The position numbers and the translations under genes are program-made. DNA of 64,000 bases from an uncultured Clostridia bacterium (GTDB lineage: Bacteria; Bacillota; Clostridia; Oscillospirales; Ruminococcaceae). The notes beneath the pieces were generated by a model that saw only the letters and a program-made list of their open reading frames with translations, ran no database searches and had not been told where the DNA came from. Below, in pieces: positions 7,798 through 17,057 of this stretch. Within the stretch, counting starts at the first letter, position 1. Every line of letters begins with the position of its first letter. Where the stretch lies: contig CANRKB010000003.1 of assembly GCA_947631115.1 (NCBI GenBank), forward strand, positions 1 through 64,000, written 5' to 3'.

Positions 7798-9972
7798 ATG
7801 CAGGAATTTACGAGATATGTGGGATATGACGATCCCGACAGTTTCAGAGGTCTGCTTATCGAAAAATTCGTAGCTGTACAGAAAAACGGTCTGTTCTTTA
7901 AAGGAAAGCTTCCTTCAGCGTCGGTAGAGGAGATAACAAACGCTTCGGGCTATACTGCGGCAAGTTTCGATAATATCGACGACATAAAGAAAAGTCTGGA
8001 TATGTGGCTCCATGACGCGAATATTCCGTGCGACAGCGCGGATATTGCAGAAGTCATGACAAAGGCGGTAGCGGAATGCGGAGTAAACAAGAAAAACAAC
8101 TTCTTCGTTTTCTTGTGCTGGATAATAAAATATCTCGCAAGCCGACCGACAGAGCTTGTATATATTGGCGGGGCTACACAGAAAGAACTTTATTTCCTGC
8201 TTATGATGCAGGCGGCGGGAGTAAAGATAACGCTCGTAAGCTACGGGCTTGACAAGGACTATGTAAAGCTTTTGTTTAAAGACAGGATAACGGTAAAAAG
8301 CGGCAGGCTGAACGCTCCCATACAGATAGATTTCACGAAGATCGACCTTTCAAAAGAAGCTACTCTGGCAAGCATGAGAGCCGAAGGCGAGCGCGTAAGC
8401 GGTCTTGTAAAAAAGCTTTCCACCAGCGCGGCGGGTATGTTTGAAGACTTGATAACTACCCGACAAACGCGCGTTGTGAAAAACGGCGGCGTTTATACAG
8501 AGGACGGAGATATTCCCGTATACTGCGCGGCGCTTCTGGGATACGACAGCGAGGACGTTTATACGAATATGCTCGTTAAATTCAAGGAGAGCTTTTCGGG
8601 GCTTAAAAAGCAGCTTATCTTTATAGAAAAGCCGCTTACAAATCCCGATGCGGACGAGATAAAAGCCATAGGTTCGGTTACGAGAACAAGCACCGCGGGA
8701 ATGATAGACGAAATGGCCATGCAGATAAATCTTCAGGGCGACAAGAACAGGACCGCTCTGGCGAGAAAGGCTCTCAAAGATCTGCTTTCAAATCTGGGTA
8801 CGGCAAATCAGACGGTCGTTTTCAACTATGCGATGAAGTTGGTTACTTGGCTTTACAGATGCACACAGGCGAGAAAATATTCCGTGGCATACGAGGATAT
8901 ACCCGTTGTATTGTATTACGGCGACATATCGCAGTCCGAGGTCTATTTCCTGCTGTTTATGTCGATGTGCGGGTTTGACGTTGTATATATTTCGCCTAAC
9001 CTCAACAATCAGAAAACTGTCGTTGACAAAAACGTCGACGGGAGACTTCAGATATTCTCTCTTCCTCAGTCAAAAGAGAGCGGAGAATATCCAAAAAAAG
9101 CCGTAAAGATGAAAGTGTCCACCGTCGCATACAATGCCGAGCGCGACCTCGACACTATGCTTTATAACGGCGACACGGGAATATTCAGAAGCTTTCAATT
9201 TCCGAACAGTCAGAGCGTTACGCTCAAAACGACTTATGAGGAAATAGCAATTCTCTGGAAGCAAGAGGCGCGCTTCAGACCTGGATTTGCAACGGCGGGA
9301 AATCTTGTTTCGGTGCCGAATATTTTCGCAAAGATAAGCGGCGTTCAGGACGGCGACACGGGAAAATACTGGGACGGAGTCAGAGATAAACTTACTCCCG
9401 AAACGATACTCATAATAAAACAACCCAATAAAACCGAAACGAGCGCGACGGATCTTTCCGTGTACAGACAGTTTTACAGAAACGGAGAAATTGACGCGGA
9501 AAAGCTCAAGAGCAGTATGCTCAATAAATACAGCTACCTTCCCGACAGAATACAGGATATGCTGTTCTACAAGCTCCAGGAAACGTGTTCGAGCAGATTT
9601 CTGAAACTAGAGGGCGACGAGCTTATGTGCTCGGTTTTGCACTACGGAATGAATTTAAGTCGGGAATTTTTGCAGATGGTACAGCAGTTTGACTTTACGA
9701 AAAAGATCCCGAAGCTTATTTACATTGACGCAATAGAAGATACGTTCACGCTCGAAGAATGTATACAAACAGTTTTGTGCAGCCTGATAGGATTTGACGT
9801 ATTGATATATACGCCGTCGGGCTATAAAAACCTCGAAACCTATGTAAGCAGCGACGCTTTCGAGGAGCATATAATGAACCAGTTTTTGTACAAAACGGAG
9901 ATTCCGAAATTTAAGATACCCTCCGAGGATAAGAACAGCGGTTTTTTCGGAAAGCTGTTCGGAAAACACTAA
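7798..9972 (+). CDS. YceG-like protein of the toxic-anion-resistance operon
   Basis: The 724-aa protein has an internal duplication. VYIGGATQKELYFLLMMQ near residue 120 matches VLYYGDISQSEVYFLLFM near residue 370, and a third, weaker unit (LIYIDAIEDTFTLEECIQT) occurs near residue 640. This is the layout of B. subtilis YceG, encoded between TerC- and TelA-type genes in the yceCDEFGH operon, and the same TelA neighbour follows here 19 bases later. The molecular function of YceG is unknown. In the Ter literature such proteins are proposed to handle a nucleotide-like or glycosyl substrate. No signal peptide or membrane segment is visible. Family assignment rests on the repeat pattern, the length and the neighbour. 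Confidence 0.7.
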   Translation: MQEFTRYVGYDDPDSFRGLLIEKFVAVQKNGLFFKGKLPSASVEEITNASGYTAASFDNIDDIKKSLDMWLHDANIPCDSADIAEVMTKAVAECGVNKKNNFFVFLCWIIKYLASRPTELVYIGGATQKELYFLLMMQAAGVKITLVSYGLDKDYVKLLFKDRITVKSGRLNAPIQIDFTKIDLSKEATLASMRAEGERVSGLVKKLSTSAAGMFEDLITTRQTRVVKNGGVYTEDGDIPVYCAALLGYDSEDVYTNMLVKFKESFSGLKKQLIFIEKPLTNPDADEIKAIGSVTRTSTAGMIDEMAMQINLQGDKNRTALARKALKDLLSNLGTANQTVVFNYAMKLVTWLYRCTQARKYSVAYEDIPVVLYYGDISQSEVYFLLFMSMCGFDVVYISPNLNNQKTVVDKNVDGRLQIFSLPQSKESGEYPKKAVKMKVSTVAYNAERDLDTMLYNGDTGIFRSFQFPNSQSVTLKTTYEEIAILWKQEARFRPGFATAGNLVSVPNIFAKISGVQDGDTGKYWDGVRDKLTPETILIIKQPNKTETSATDLSVYRQFYRNGEIDAEKLKSSMLNKYSYLPDRIQDMLFYKLQETCSSRFLKLEGDELMCSVLHYGMNLSREFLQMVQQFDFTKKIPKLIYIDAIEDTFTLEECIQTVLCSLIGFDVLIYTPSGYKNLETYVSSDAFEEHIMNQFLYKTEIPKFKIPSEDKNSGFFGKLFGKH

Positions 9973-9991
9973 ACCGAAAGGATAAAACATT

Positions 9992-11161
9992 ATGGGACTT
10001 CAATTTACCCCCTCCTCAGCACAACCGCAGGCTCAGCCGACCGAGATAACCGCTACGGGAACGGTCGTTACCGCGCCCGCAGACGCAGATCTTGACGCAA
10101 AGATCGAAGAAGCAAAGAACTTCAATATCGTAGTAAAAACCGATGAGATCAAACAGCAGCTTGCTTCAAGCGATGAGATCGACAAACTCGTTTCGACTAT
10201 CAACGTAAATGACAGCCAGACTATTGTTAAGTTCGGAGCAGAAGCCGCAGACGAGATCTCAAAAGCTTCCGACCAGGTTTTAAACTCCATGAGCATTGAC
10301 CAGATAAACGACACGGGTACAATGCTTAAAAACCTTGCGGCGATTATGGATCAGTTCGACATAAAGGAAATTCAGGACGAGAAGCCCGGTTTCTTCGGAA
10401 GCCTCAAGAAAAAGATCGAAAAGATTCTGAACAAATACGACACCATGGGCAAGGAAATAGACAAGATCTATGTTCAGCTCAAGCAGTATGAAAACGAAAT
10501 CGAGCAGGCAAACCATAAGCTCGACTCTATGTACGACGCGAACATCGGATATTATCAGCAGCTCGTAAAGTATATCATGGCGGGCGAACAGGGCGTTAAA
10601 GAACTGGATACGTTTATCGAGGAATATAAGAAGAAAGTTGAAGCTGCTCCGGACGACGGAACTATCCGCATGGATCTTTCAAATTTACAGCAGATGCGTG
10701 AAATTCTCGACCAGAGGGTTATGGATCTGAAGATAGCGGAAAACGTTGCGCTCCAGACAGTGCCTATGCTGAAGACAATGGAATATTCAAACTTAAATCT
10801 TGTACGCAAGATAAACTCAGCATTTATCATCACCATGCCCGTGTTCAAGCAGGCTCTCGCTCAGGCTATCATGCTCAAGCGCCAGAAGATCCAGGCTGAA
10901 AGCCTTGCGGCTCTTGACGAAAAGACGAACGAGATGCTCATAAAGAACGCTCAGAACACTGTTGAGCAGTCTAAGATGGTTGCGTCTATGTCGGCTACTT
11001 CTTCCATTAAGGTTGAAACTCTCCAGCAGACATGGCAGACCATTGTAACGGGTATAGACGAGGTTCAGGCTATCCAGGATCAGGCTCGCGAAAAGCGTAA
11101 GGCTGACGCTGTTGCCCTTGAACAGATAAAGGCTGATTACAAGAGCAAGATGAAGGCTTAA
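9992..11161 (+). CDS. TelA/YceH family toxic anion resistance protein
   Basis: The 389-aa protein is almost entirely helical and coiled-coil. TelA-family landmarks are GFFGSLKKKIEKILNKYD near residue 130, a long amphipathic helix to residue 240, and a second coiled coil in the last 120 residues. TelA proteins are linked to tellurite and cell-envelope stress resistance, and B. subtilis YceH is the closest well-known relative. The first 35 residues are Pro/Ala/Thr-rich and probably disordered. It is the last gene of the operon, 19 bases after the YceG-like gene, and is followed 33 bases later by a clear terminator. It probably works at the membrane with the TerD protein; this is inference from family and context. 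Confidence 0.88.
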   Translation: MGLQFTPSSAQPQAQPTEITATGTVVTAPADADLDAKIEEAKNFNIVVKTDEIKQQLASSDEIDKLVSTINVNDSQTIVKFGAEAADEISKASDQVLNSMSIDQINDTGTMLKNLAAIMDQFDIKEIQDEKPGFFGSLKKKIEKILNKYDTMGKEIDKIYVQLKQYENEIEQANHKLDSMYDANIGYYQQLVKYIMAGEQGVKELDTFIEEYKKKVEAAPDDGTIRMDLSNLQQMREILDQRVMDLKIAENVALQTVPMLKTMEYSNLNLVRKINSAFIITMPVFKQALAQAIMLKRQKIQAESLAALDEKTNEMLIKNAQNTVEQSKMVASMSATSSIKVETLQQTWQTIVTGIDEVQAIQDQAREKRKADAVALEQIKADYKSKMKA

Positions 11162-11193
11162 ATTCTTTTAAAGTTGTAAACAAACTGTAATAA

Positions 11194-11239
11194 AAACCGC
11201 TTTGTAGGGAGCTTCCCGAACAAGGCGGTTTCTTTTTTG
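11194..11239 (+). terminator. Terminator of the Ter-type operon
   Basis: AACCGCTTTGT pairs with ACAAGGCGGTT with one G-U pair, and the loop itself contains a small GGGA/TCCC stem. TCTTTTTT follows. It sits 33 bases after the TelA stop codon. Confidence 0.85.
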
Positions 11240-11446
11240 TTTAACATATCGGGCGACTTCGGCATAAAATATCTTGCGTGGGTCAAAGCAAAACCAGTTT
11301 TGTACGACCGACGCAGGGTAAAAAAACACGGCCGCGCCGATGGTGGCAGAGCTTGTGCAATGCCCGCGAATAGCCAAAGGCTTTCAACGGCTGTTTAAAA
11401 TACCCAAATGGCGGGGATACGGTATACCGTTTATAGGGTAAAGTAT

Positions 11447-11619
11447 TCAGTAATTGCCGGACTTAACGGACTGTATACCGTCACCTGCCGACAAGGAGAG
11501 CGAGGGGATCCCGATAGGGGTTCCCTCGTGATCTTTTACAAGTGAGCGCAAATAAATACCGCCCTCTGTATCGTCAACTACAAAGGGCGGCAAGCCGTGT
11601 TTTTGGCAAATTACTGCCT
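11447..11619 (-). other. Unassigned stretch: startless reading frame and strong hairpin
   Basis: This is part of a 663-base spacer. On the minus strand an open frame of about 56 codons without an ATG ends at TGA 11447-11449. Its translation includes DDTEGGIYLRSLVKDHEG and looks protein-like. The same bases contain a 12-bp hairpin (CGAGGGGATCCC at 11501-11512, loop GATA, GGGGTTCCCTCG at 11517-11528). Either a gene remnant or a structured RNA could explain this. In 11240-11446 I recognise nothing beyond short palindromes such as ACGGTATACCGT. Confidence 0.25.
11559..11590 (-). terminator. Hairpin downstream of the 43-aa gene
   Basis: CCGCCCTCTGTA at 11559-11570 pairs with TACAAAGGGCGG at 11579-11590 (12 bp, one G-U). 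Read on the minus strand it is followed by TATTTATTT, a weak U-tract, and it lies 21 bases past the small gene's stop. Confidence 0.5.
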
Positions 11620-11742
11620 AATATAAATGCCTTGCTCTTCGATATAATCTTCAAGCTCCTGTTTCATATCGCGAATTTTTTCCTCGTCTTTTGTGACTTG
11701 GTCGTTCGTTTTCTGTTCGGTGTTTTTCTCTTTATCGTCCAT
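11611..11742 (-). CDS. Small acidic/charged protein, 43 aa, function unknown
   Basis: The ATG at 11742 is preceded by GGAGGTGAA at good distance, and the frame runs 43 codons to TAA. The peptide begins MDDKEKNTEQ, is rich in Asp, Glu, Lys and Gln, and should form a soluble helix (EEKIRDMKQELEDYIEEQG). It has no Cys and no membrane segment. It lies 83 bases downstream of ppk1 on the same strand, and a hairpin follows. I recognise no family. The ribosome-binding site and codon-like composition argue for a real gene; its short length is the main doubt. Confidence 0.55.
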   Translation of the reverse strand: MDDKEKNTEQKTNDQVTKDEEKIRDMKQELEDYIEEQGIYIRQ

Positions 11743-11824
11743 TACAGCGTTCACCTCCAAAAAAGCTCCCTATAACAAGCGTGCGGCAAACCGTCTGCGC
11801 GCTTTTTTCTCGAAAAATCAGCCG

Positions 11825-13957
11825 TTATCTCGGTCTTTTTACTTTTCTTATCTTAACTCTTATCGCGCCTGTATCGGACCTTTCGGCTGCATTGTTTGCA
11901 ATATTCGCGTTTTGTTCTTTTATGCTGTTTGCAGCGTTATAAGCCTGCTCGTAAAAATAGATCTGAGAGTTAAGAGCGGGCGCGCCGTTTTGCTGTACGC
12001 GGCGATATTGTCCGTCGGACATAAGCTCGCGGGCTTTTACGTTGTCTTTCATACAAATGCTGAAAATATCGCAGACCCTGTCCGCAAGCCCTTTGTCCAG
12101 AACAGGCGCGGCGACTTCTACCCTGCGCTCGGTGTTTCTCGTCATAAAGTCCGCGCTCGAAATATAAACCCTGCGGCGCTCGTCTTTTCCGAAAATGTAG
12201 ATTCGGCTATGCTCGAGGAAACGCCCAACAATAGATATAACGCGGATATTCTCGGTTTCTCCGGGAACTCCGGGAATAAGACAGCATATCCCCCTCACTA
12301 CAAGCTCTATCTTTACTCCCGCGCGTGACGCCTCGGCGAGCTTTTCGATAAGATCCTTGTCCGTGAGCGAATTTATCTTTATCGCAATATAGCCGTCCGA
12401 GCCGTAGGTTATCTCGTTGTCGATAAGCTCGACAATGCGGCTTTTCAGTCCTTTCGGTGCGACAAGCAGCTTGTTTGTGCTTTCAACGGTGCTTTCCTCC
12501 GTAAGAGCGTTAAACACCACGGAAGCGTCAGCGCCTATCTCCTTGTTCGCGGTCATGAGCGTAAGGTCGGTGTAGAGCTTTGAAGTTCTTTCGTTGTAAT
12601 TTCCAGTGCCGACCTGGGTGATGTAGCTTACGTCCGTTCCGTCGCGAAGCGTTATAAGAAGTAGCTTTGAATGAACTTTCAGCTCTTCCAGCCCGTAAAT
12701 AACGTTTACTCCCGCGTCTTCAAGCTGTTTTGACCAACCGATGTTGTTTTCCTCGTCAAACCTTGCTCTGAGTTCCACAAGCGCCAAGACGTCCTTTCCG
12801 TTTTCCGCGGCTTTGTTCAGGGCGTTTATTATCTTGCTGTCGCGCGCAACGCGATAGAGGGTTATCTTTATTGACGATACATTCGGATTTTCCGCCGCCT
12901 CGTCGAGCAGTCTTATAAACTGATTTATGTTTTCATAAGGGTAATTGAGCAGAATGTCCTTGTGCTGTATCTGCTCAATAAGCGAAACGTTTCGCGATAT
13001 GGAAGACGGCTGCTGGGGAGTGAGCGGTTCAAAGAACAGGCTCTTTTCCTTTTCAAGCCGCTTTTCAAGCAGGCTCATAAAGTTTAGCGAAAGCGGGGAG
13101 CGCTGTTTAAAAACAAACGAATGTTTTACGTCAAGCACCTTTTCGAGAAGCTCGACGCTCTCGCTGTCGGGATTTCCCCAGAACTCAATGCGGACGGGCT
13201 GGAGCTTTTTGCGCTTTTTTATGAGCTTTGACATAATGTCCCTGAAATCCACATCATGATCGAAAAGCGCCTCGTCTATGGAAATATCGGCGTTTCTCGT
13301 AACTCTGAAAATGCAGCGCGACTCGATGATAAAGTTTGAAAACACCTGTTTTGCGCAGTGGCTTATTATCTCCTCAATAAGCAGGAATTTCCCGCTTTTT
13401 GGGAGGAATACCGCTTTCGGAAGATTTTCGGGTACGGGCAGTATGCCGAATGTACAGCGCGTTTCCGCTTTTTTTCTTATCTTGCAGCCGACATAAACTT
13501 CTCCGTTTTTGAAAAACGGAACGGGATGTTTCTTGTCCACAAGTCCCGTAAACAACAACGGCAGCACCTCGCGCATGAAATACGCCTTGAAAAAGGCTTC
13601 GTCCTGAGGAGTGAGGCTGTTTGACGAAAGATGCTCTATACCGTATTCCGAAAGCCCTTTCATTATTTTTTCATAGGCTTTGTCTTTCGGAGAAATAAGC
13701 TTTCTTACGCTCGAAGCTATTTCCGAAAGCTGTTCTTTCGCGGTCATATTCGTTTTATTGTCGCGGTCTTTCGGGTCGTAATTCATCTTGTCGAAAAGAC
13801 TTCCGACCCTTATCATAAAGAACTCGTCAAGATTTGAGCAAAAAATGCTCACAAATCTGAGGCGCTCAAAAAGCGGCGTGTTCTCGTCAAAAGCTTCTTC
13901 TAGCACCCGTTCGTTAAATTTTAGCCACGAAAGCTCACGGTTGTCATAAAAGCTCAT
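11825..13957 (-). CDS. ppk1: Polyphosphate kinase 1
   Basis: The 710-aa enzyme reversibly polymerises ATP gamma-phosphate into polyphosphate. It shows the four-domain PPK1 layout. The N-terminal domain begins with ELSWLKFNERVLEEA, and the two phospholipase-D-like catalytic domains follow. VHSKLLLI near residue 428 carries the histidine that is autophosphorylated, followed by VGTGNYNERTS. EHSRIYIFG near 584 carries the second conserved histidine. The last 30 residues are a basic, low-complexity tail ending KIRKVKRPR. It follows prfB by 17 bases and is probably cotranscribed with it. Length is normal (about 690-720 aa). Confidence 0.95.
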   Translation of the reverse strand: MSFYDNRELSWLKFNERVLEEAFDENTPLFERLRFVSIFCSNLDEFFMIRVGSLFDKMNYDPKDRDNKTNMTAKEQLSEIASSVRKLISPKDKAYEKIMKGLSEYGIEHLSSNSLTPQDEAFFKAYFMREVLPLLFTGLVDKKHPVPFFKNGEVYVGCKIRKKAETRCTFGILPVPENLPKAVFLPKSGKFLLIEEIISHCAKQVFSNFIIESRCIFRVTRNADISIDEALFDHDVDFRDIMSKLIKKRKKLQPVRIEFWGNPDSESVELLEKVLDVKHSFVFKQRSPLSLNFMSLLEKRLEKEKSLFFEPLTPQQPSSISRNVSLIEQIQHKDILLNYPYENINQFIRLLDEAAENPNVSSIKITLYRVARDSKIINALNKAAENGKDVLALVELRARFDEENNIGWSKQLEDAGVNVIYGLEELKVHSKLLLITLRDGTDVSYITQVGTGNYNERTSKLYTDLTLMTANKEIGADASVVFNALTEESTVESTNKLLVAPKGLKSRIVELIDNEITYGSDGYIAIKINSLTDKDLIEKLAEASRAGVKIELVVRGICCLIPGVPGETENIRVISIVGRFLEHSRIYIFGKDERRRVYISSADFMTRNTERRVEVAAPVLDKGLADRVCDIFSICMKDNVKARELMSDGQYRRVQQNGAPALNSQIYFYEQAYNAANSIKEQNANIANNAAERSDTGAIRVKIRKVKRPR

Positions 13958-13974
13958 TTTGATCCCTCCGATAA

Positions 13975-15081
13975 TTATTTCTGACTTTGCATTTTGAGAT
14001 ACGCGTTTATAAATCCGTCAAGATCCCCGTCCATAACGGCGTTTATATTTCCGCTCTCGAAATTTGTGCGGTGATCTTTGGCGAGAGTATACGGCATAAA
14101 TACATAAGAGCGTATCTGGCTTCCCCATTCGATCTTTAATTGTTCGCCCTTTATGTCGCTTATCTTTTCAAGGTGTTCCTGTTCTTTTATCTGAATGAGC
14201 TTACTCATCAGCATTTTCATTGCGAAATCGCGGTTCTGCACCTGCGAGCGCTGGGTCTGGCAGGCTGTAACAATGCCCGTAGGTTTGTGGATAAGTCTGA
14301 CTGCAGAGCTTGTTTTGTTGATATGCTGACCGCCCGCGCCGCTTGAACGGTAAACTTCCATTATAAGATCTTCGGGGCGTATCTCTACAGAAATGTCCTT
14401 TTCGATTTCGGGCATAACTTCGACGGAAGCGAAGCTCGTATGTCTTCTTCCCGCCGCGTCAAACGGCGACACTCTGACAAGCCTATGAACGCCGTGTTCG
14501 CTCTTTAAAAAGCCGTATGCATTAAAGCCCTCTATATGAATAGAAGCACTTTTTATTCCCGCTTCGTCTCCGTCGAGAATATCGAGTATCTCTGTTTTAA
14601 AACCGTGGGAATCCGACCATTTCGTATACATTCTCACAAGCATTGACACCCAGTCTTGCGCTTCTGTTCCGCCTGCGCCCGCATGGAATGAAAGAATTGC
14701 GTTTGAGCTGTCGTATTCGCCTGTGAGGAGCGTTGAGAGCTTTTGTTCTTCGAGAGAAGTCTTTACTTTTTGCGCAAGCTCCTTTACCTCGCCCAACATA
14801 CTCTCGTCATTTTCTTCTTCCGCAAGTTCGATCATCGTAAGAACATCGTCGCGGTTTGAACAAAGCTTATTGTATTCCTCGATCGTCTGCTTATAATGCC
14901 CGATCTGCTGTAGAATAGCGCTCGATTTTTCAGCGTCGTCCCAGAAGTTCGGCTCCGTTGTTTTCATCTCAAGCTCGTCGAGCTTTATCTTCACCGCGTC
15001 AAGATTTAAAGCGGAGCGAAGATCTTCCAGCTCGGGCTTTAAATTTTCCATTTCAAGGCGCGTTTCATCATATTGTATCAT
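13975..15081 (-). CDS. prfB: Peptide chain release factor 2
   Basis: RF2 recognises UGA and UAA and triggers peptide release. The anticodon-like RVSPF motif (SPF of RF2, not PxT of RF1) is near residue 203, and the catalytic GAGGQHINKTSSAVR loop is near 249. The N-terminal coiled coil is normal. At 368 aa the frame is continuous. In many bacteria an in-frame UGA after about codon 25 forces a +1 shift at CTTTGAC. Here the equivalent position reads CTT GAC in frame, so this autoregulatory frameshift is absent. ppk1 follows on the same strand, and a strong promoter lies about 150 bases upstream. Confidence 0.95.
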   Translation of the reverse strand: MIQYDETRLEMENLKPELEDLRSALNLDAVKIKLDELEMKTTEPNFWDDAEKSSAILQQIGHYKQTIEEYNKLCSNRDDVLTMIELAEEENDESMLGEVKELAQKVKTSLEEQKLSTLLTGEYDSSNAILSFHAGAGGTEAQDWVSMLVRMYTKWSDSHGFKTEILDILDGDEAGIKSASIHIEGFNAYGFLKSEHGVHRLVRVSPFDAAGRRHTSFASVEVMPEIEKDISVEIRPEDLIMEVYRSSGAGGQHINKTSSAVRLIHKPTGIVTACQTQRSQVQNRDFAMKMLMSKLIQIKEQEHLEKISDIKGEQLKIEWGSQIRSYVFMPYTLAKDHRTNFESGNINAVMDGDLDGFINAYLKMQSQK

Positions 15082-15240
15082 AAAAATTATTCCTTTCGTT
15101 ACTTTAGGTTTCTGTTTTCAATTTAAAATAAATGCAAGCCCGTCAGTAACGCTTATCATCAGAAAAAATGTGCATGGGTTATCTGCCTTTCTTTTTTGCA
15201 AGGTTCCGTTATTAAGAACAATGCGCCGTTTCTCTGAATT

Positions 15241-15269
15241 ATTATACATCATTTGTCATCAAATGTCAA
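15241..15269 (-). promoter_or_regulatory. Promoter of prfB-ppk1
   Basis: Read on the minus strand, TTGACA (15264-15269) and TATAAT (15241-15246) are both perfect with a 17-base spacer. The leader to prfB is about 150 bases, long for a housekeeping gene. Confidence 0.75.
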
Positions 15270-15299
15270 GCGCTGAAAATTGTCCGCCTGTTATAACGC

Positions 15300-17057
15300 T
15301 TAAATCGGCTCTGTCGCTTTTCTCAGCCACTCTTTTTCTTCTTCGTCCATAAGCGGAGAGAGCTTTTCAAAAACGAGCGCGTGATAATCGTTCAGAGTTT
15401 CAATTTGCCGAGAAGTAAGATACTTCTTTTCAATTCCCTCGCGGTCGAAAGGAACAAGCGTAAGCGGCGAAAAATTTAAAAATCCCGTTTTTTTGTCCGT
15501 TTCGCACAACAGCAGACTCTCGTGCCTTATCCCGAACTTTCCCTCGACATAAAGCCCCGGCTCGTCGGAGGTTATCATTCCCTCTTTAAGCGGCGCGTCG
15601 TCTTCCGCGCGGCAGCTTATGCGCTGCGGTCCTTCGTGAACGTTCAACAAAAAACCTACTCCGTGACCCGTGCCGTGGTTAAAGTCAAAACCGTTTTGCC
15701 AGAGCGGTTCGCGAGCGGCATAATCAAGGGTGCTTCCCCGCGTGCCTTTGGGGAACTTTGCGATAAGGAGATTTAAATGCCCCGCAAGCACGAGCGTAAA
15801 GGCGCGTTTTTCTTCTTCGGAAATTTCTCCGAGAACAAAAGTTCGGGTTATGTCCGTTGTGCCGTCGAGATAATGCCCGCCCGTATCTGAAAGCAACATT
15901 CCGCGCGGCTTTATATCCGCGTTTGTTTCTTCCGTCGCGGAATAATGCACTATAGCTCCGTGTTCTCCGTATGCCATTATCGGCGCGAAACTCTGACCGA
16001 GATAATTCTCTCCGAGCTTTCTAAGCTCTTCGAGCTTTTCCGCAGCGGAAATTTCGGTCACATTTTCAAAGCCTACGGATGACTTCAGCCATTTCATAAA
16101 GCGCGTTACGGCAAGTCCGTCGCGGATATGAGCGTTCTTTTCGCAAAGTATCTCCACTCCGTCCTTTACCGCTTTCATAAGCTCTATGGGACTCGGCTTT
16201 TTTATGACGGACTTTTTAGATGAAACAAGCCTGAAATTCGCGGTGTTTTCATCGAACCAGACGGTTTTGTCATATGCTGATAATTCACTGTAGATGTCGT
16301 TGTAATCAAGAATTTCGATATTGTCGGCTTTAAGTTTTGCAATTATCTCGTCGCCGAATATCGTTTTATTCGCAAACAGCTTTGTGGGAGAGTTGTCCGT
16401 AAATATCATCATAAAAGCCAGAAACAGCGGACAGTATTCTATGTCCCCGCCTCGCAGATTTAAGGTCCAAGCTATCTCGTCAAGCGCGGAAACGACAAGG
16501 CAGTCTGCTTCTTTCTCTTTCATTTTCCCGCGGATAAGAGCTATCTTTTCCGCTCTTGTCCTGCCGCAATTGTTTTCGGGCAGCATAAAAACAGGTTCTG
16601 CCGAAAGCGGCGGGCTGTCTTTCCACACAAGCTCTCCGAAATCAATATCGGAAAGAAACGATATGTATTTCTTATTGAGGGTTTTTTGAAGCCTGTTTGC
16701 AAATGCGCACGAAACCGTTCTTCCGTCAAAACCCAGAACGGAATTATCGGGCATTTCATTCTTCAGAAAATCTTCTACAGTAGGCGTTTCGCTTTCTCCC
16801 ATTTTCATAAGGGAAATGCCGCTGCCAGAAAGCTCGCGTTCAGCCTGCAAAAAATAGCGCCCGTCAGTCCAGAGAGCCGCCTTGTCGAGCGTTACGACAA
16901 GCGTTCCCGCAGAACCCGTAAAGCCGCTCAGATACTCGCGGAGCTTGAAATATTCTCCGATGTATTCCGAGCCGTGAAAGTCGCTCGTAGGGATAACAGC
17001 CGCGTATATTCCCCTGCTTCTCATAACTTCCCGAAGCGCTTCAATTTCTTTTTTCAT
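15300..17057 (-). CDS. pepP: Xaa-Pro aminopeptidase (aminopeptidase P), long form
   Basis: This three-domain M24 metallopeptidase of 585 aa removes N-terminal residues that precede proline. It has two creatinase-like N-terminal domains and a C-terminal pita-bread catalytic domain. Metal ligands are visible in DTGGHYLDGTTDITRTF, NHGTGHGVGF, LNVHEGPQ, SDEPGLY and RHESLL. An upstream in-frame ATG exists at 17075, but AAGGAG lies eight bases before the ATG at 17057, so I chose that start. It overlaps the end of the pullulanase gene by 17 bases and is the last gene of the yifB-malQ-ttcA-pulA-pepP run. It is likely cytosolic. Confidence 0.92.
   Translation of the reverse strand: MKKEIEALREVMRSRGIYAAVIPTSDFHGSEYIGEYFKLREYLSGFTGSAGTLVVTLDKAALWTDGRYFLQAERELSGSGISLMKMGESETPTVEDFLKNEMPDNSVLGFDGRTVSCAFANRLQKTLNKKYISFLSDIDFGELVWKDSPPLSAEPVFMLPENNCGRTRAEKIALIRGKMKEKEADCLVVSALDEIAWTLNLRGGDIEYCPLFLAFMMIFTDNSPTKLFANKTIFGDEIIAKLKADNIEILDYNDIYSELSAYDKTVWFDENTANFRLVSSKKSVIKKPSPIELMKAVKDGVEILCEKNAHIRDGLAVTRFMKWLKSSVGFENVTEISAAEKLEELRKLGENYLGQSFAPIMAYGEHGAIVHYSATEETNADIKPRGMLLSDTGGHYLDGTTDITRTFVLGEISEEEKRAFTLVLAGHLNLLIAKFPKGTRGSTLDYAAREPLWQNGFDFNHGTGHGVGFLLNVHEGPQRISCRAEDDAPLKEGMITSDEPGLYVEGKFGIRHESLLLCETDKKTGFLNFSPLTLVPFDREGIEKKYLTSRQIETLNDYHALVFEKLSPLMDEEEKEWLRKATEPI

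Noticed and set aside
11168..11377. 69-codon minus-strand ORF after the Ter operon
   Set aside because: It reads through the operon terminator hairpin and shows no start signal.
11693..12328. 211-codon plus-strand ORF and other long frames opposite ppk1
   Set aside because: It lies antisense to ppk1, lacks a ribosome-binding site and has no family motif; it is a composition shadow.
15082..15240. Riboswitch in the prfB leader
   Set aside because: The leader is long, but I could not find a convincing multi-stem structure or a terminator in it.
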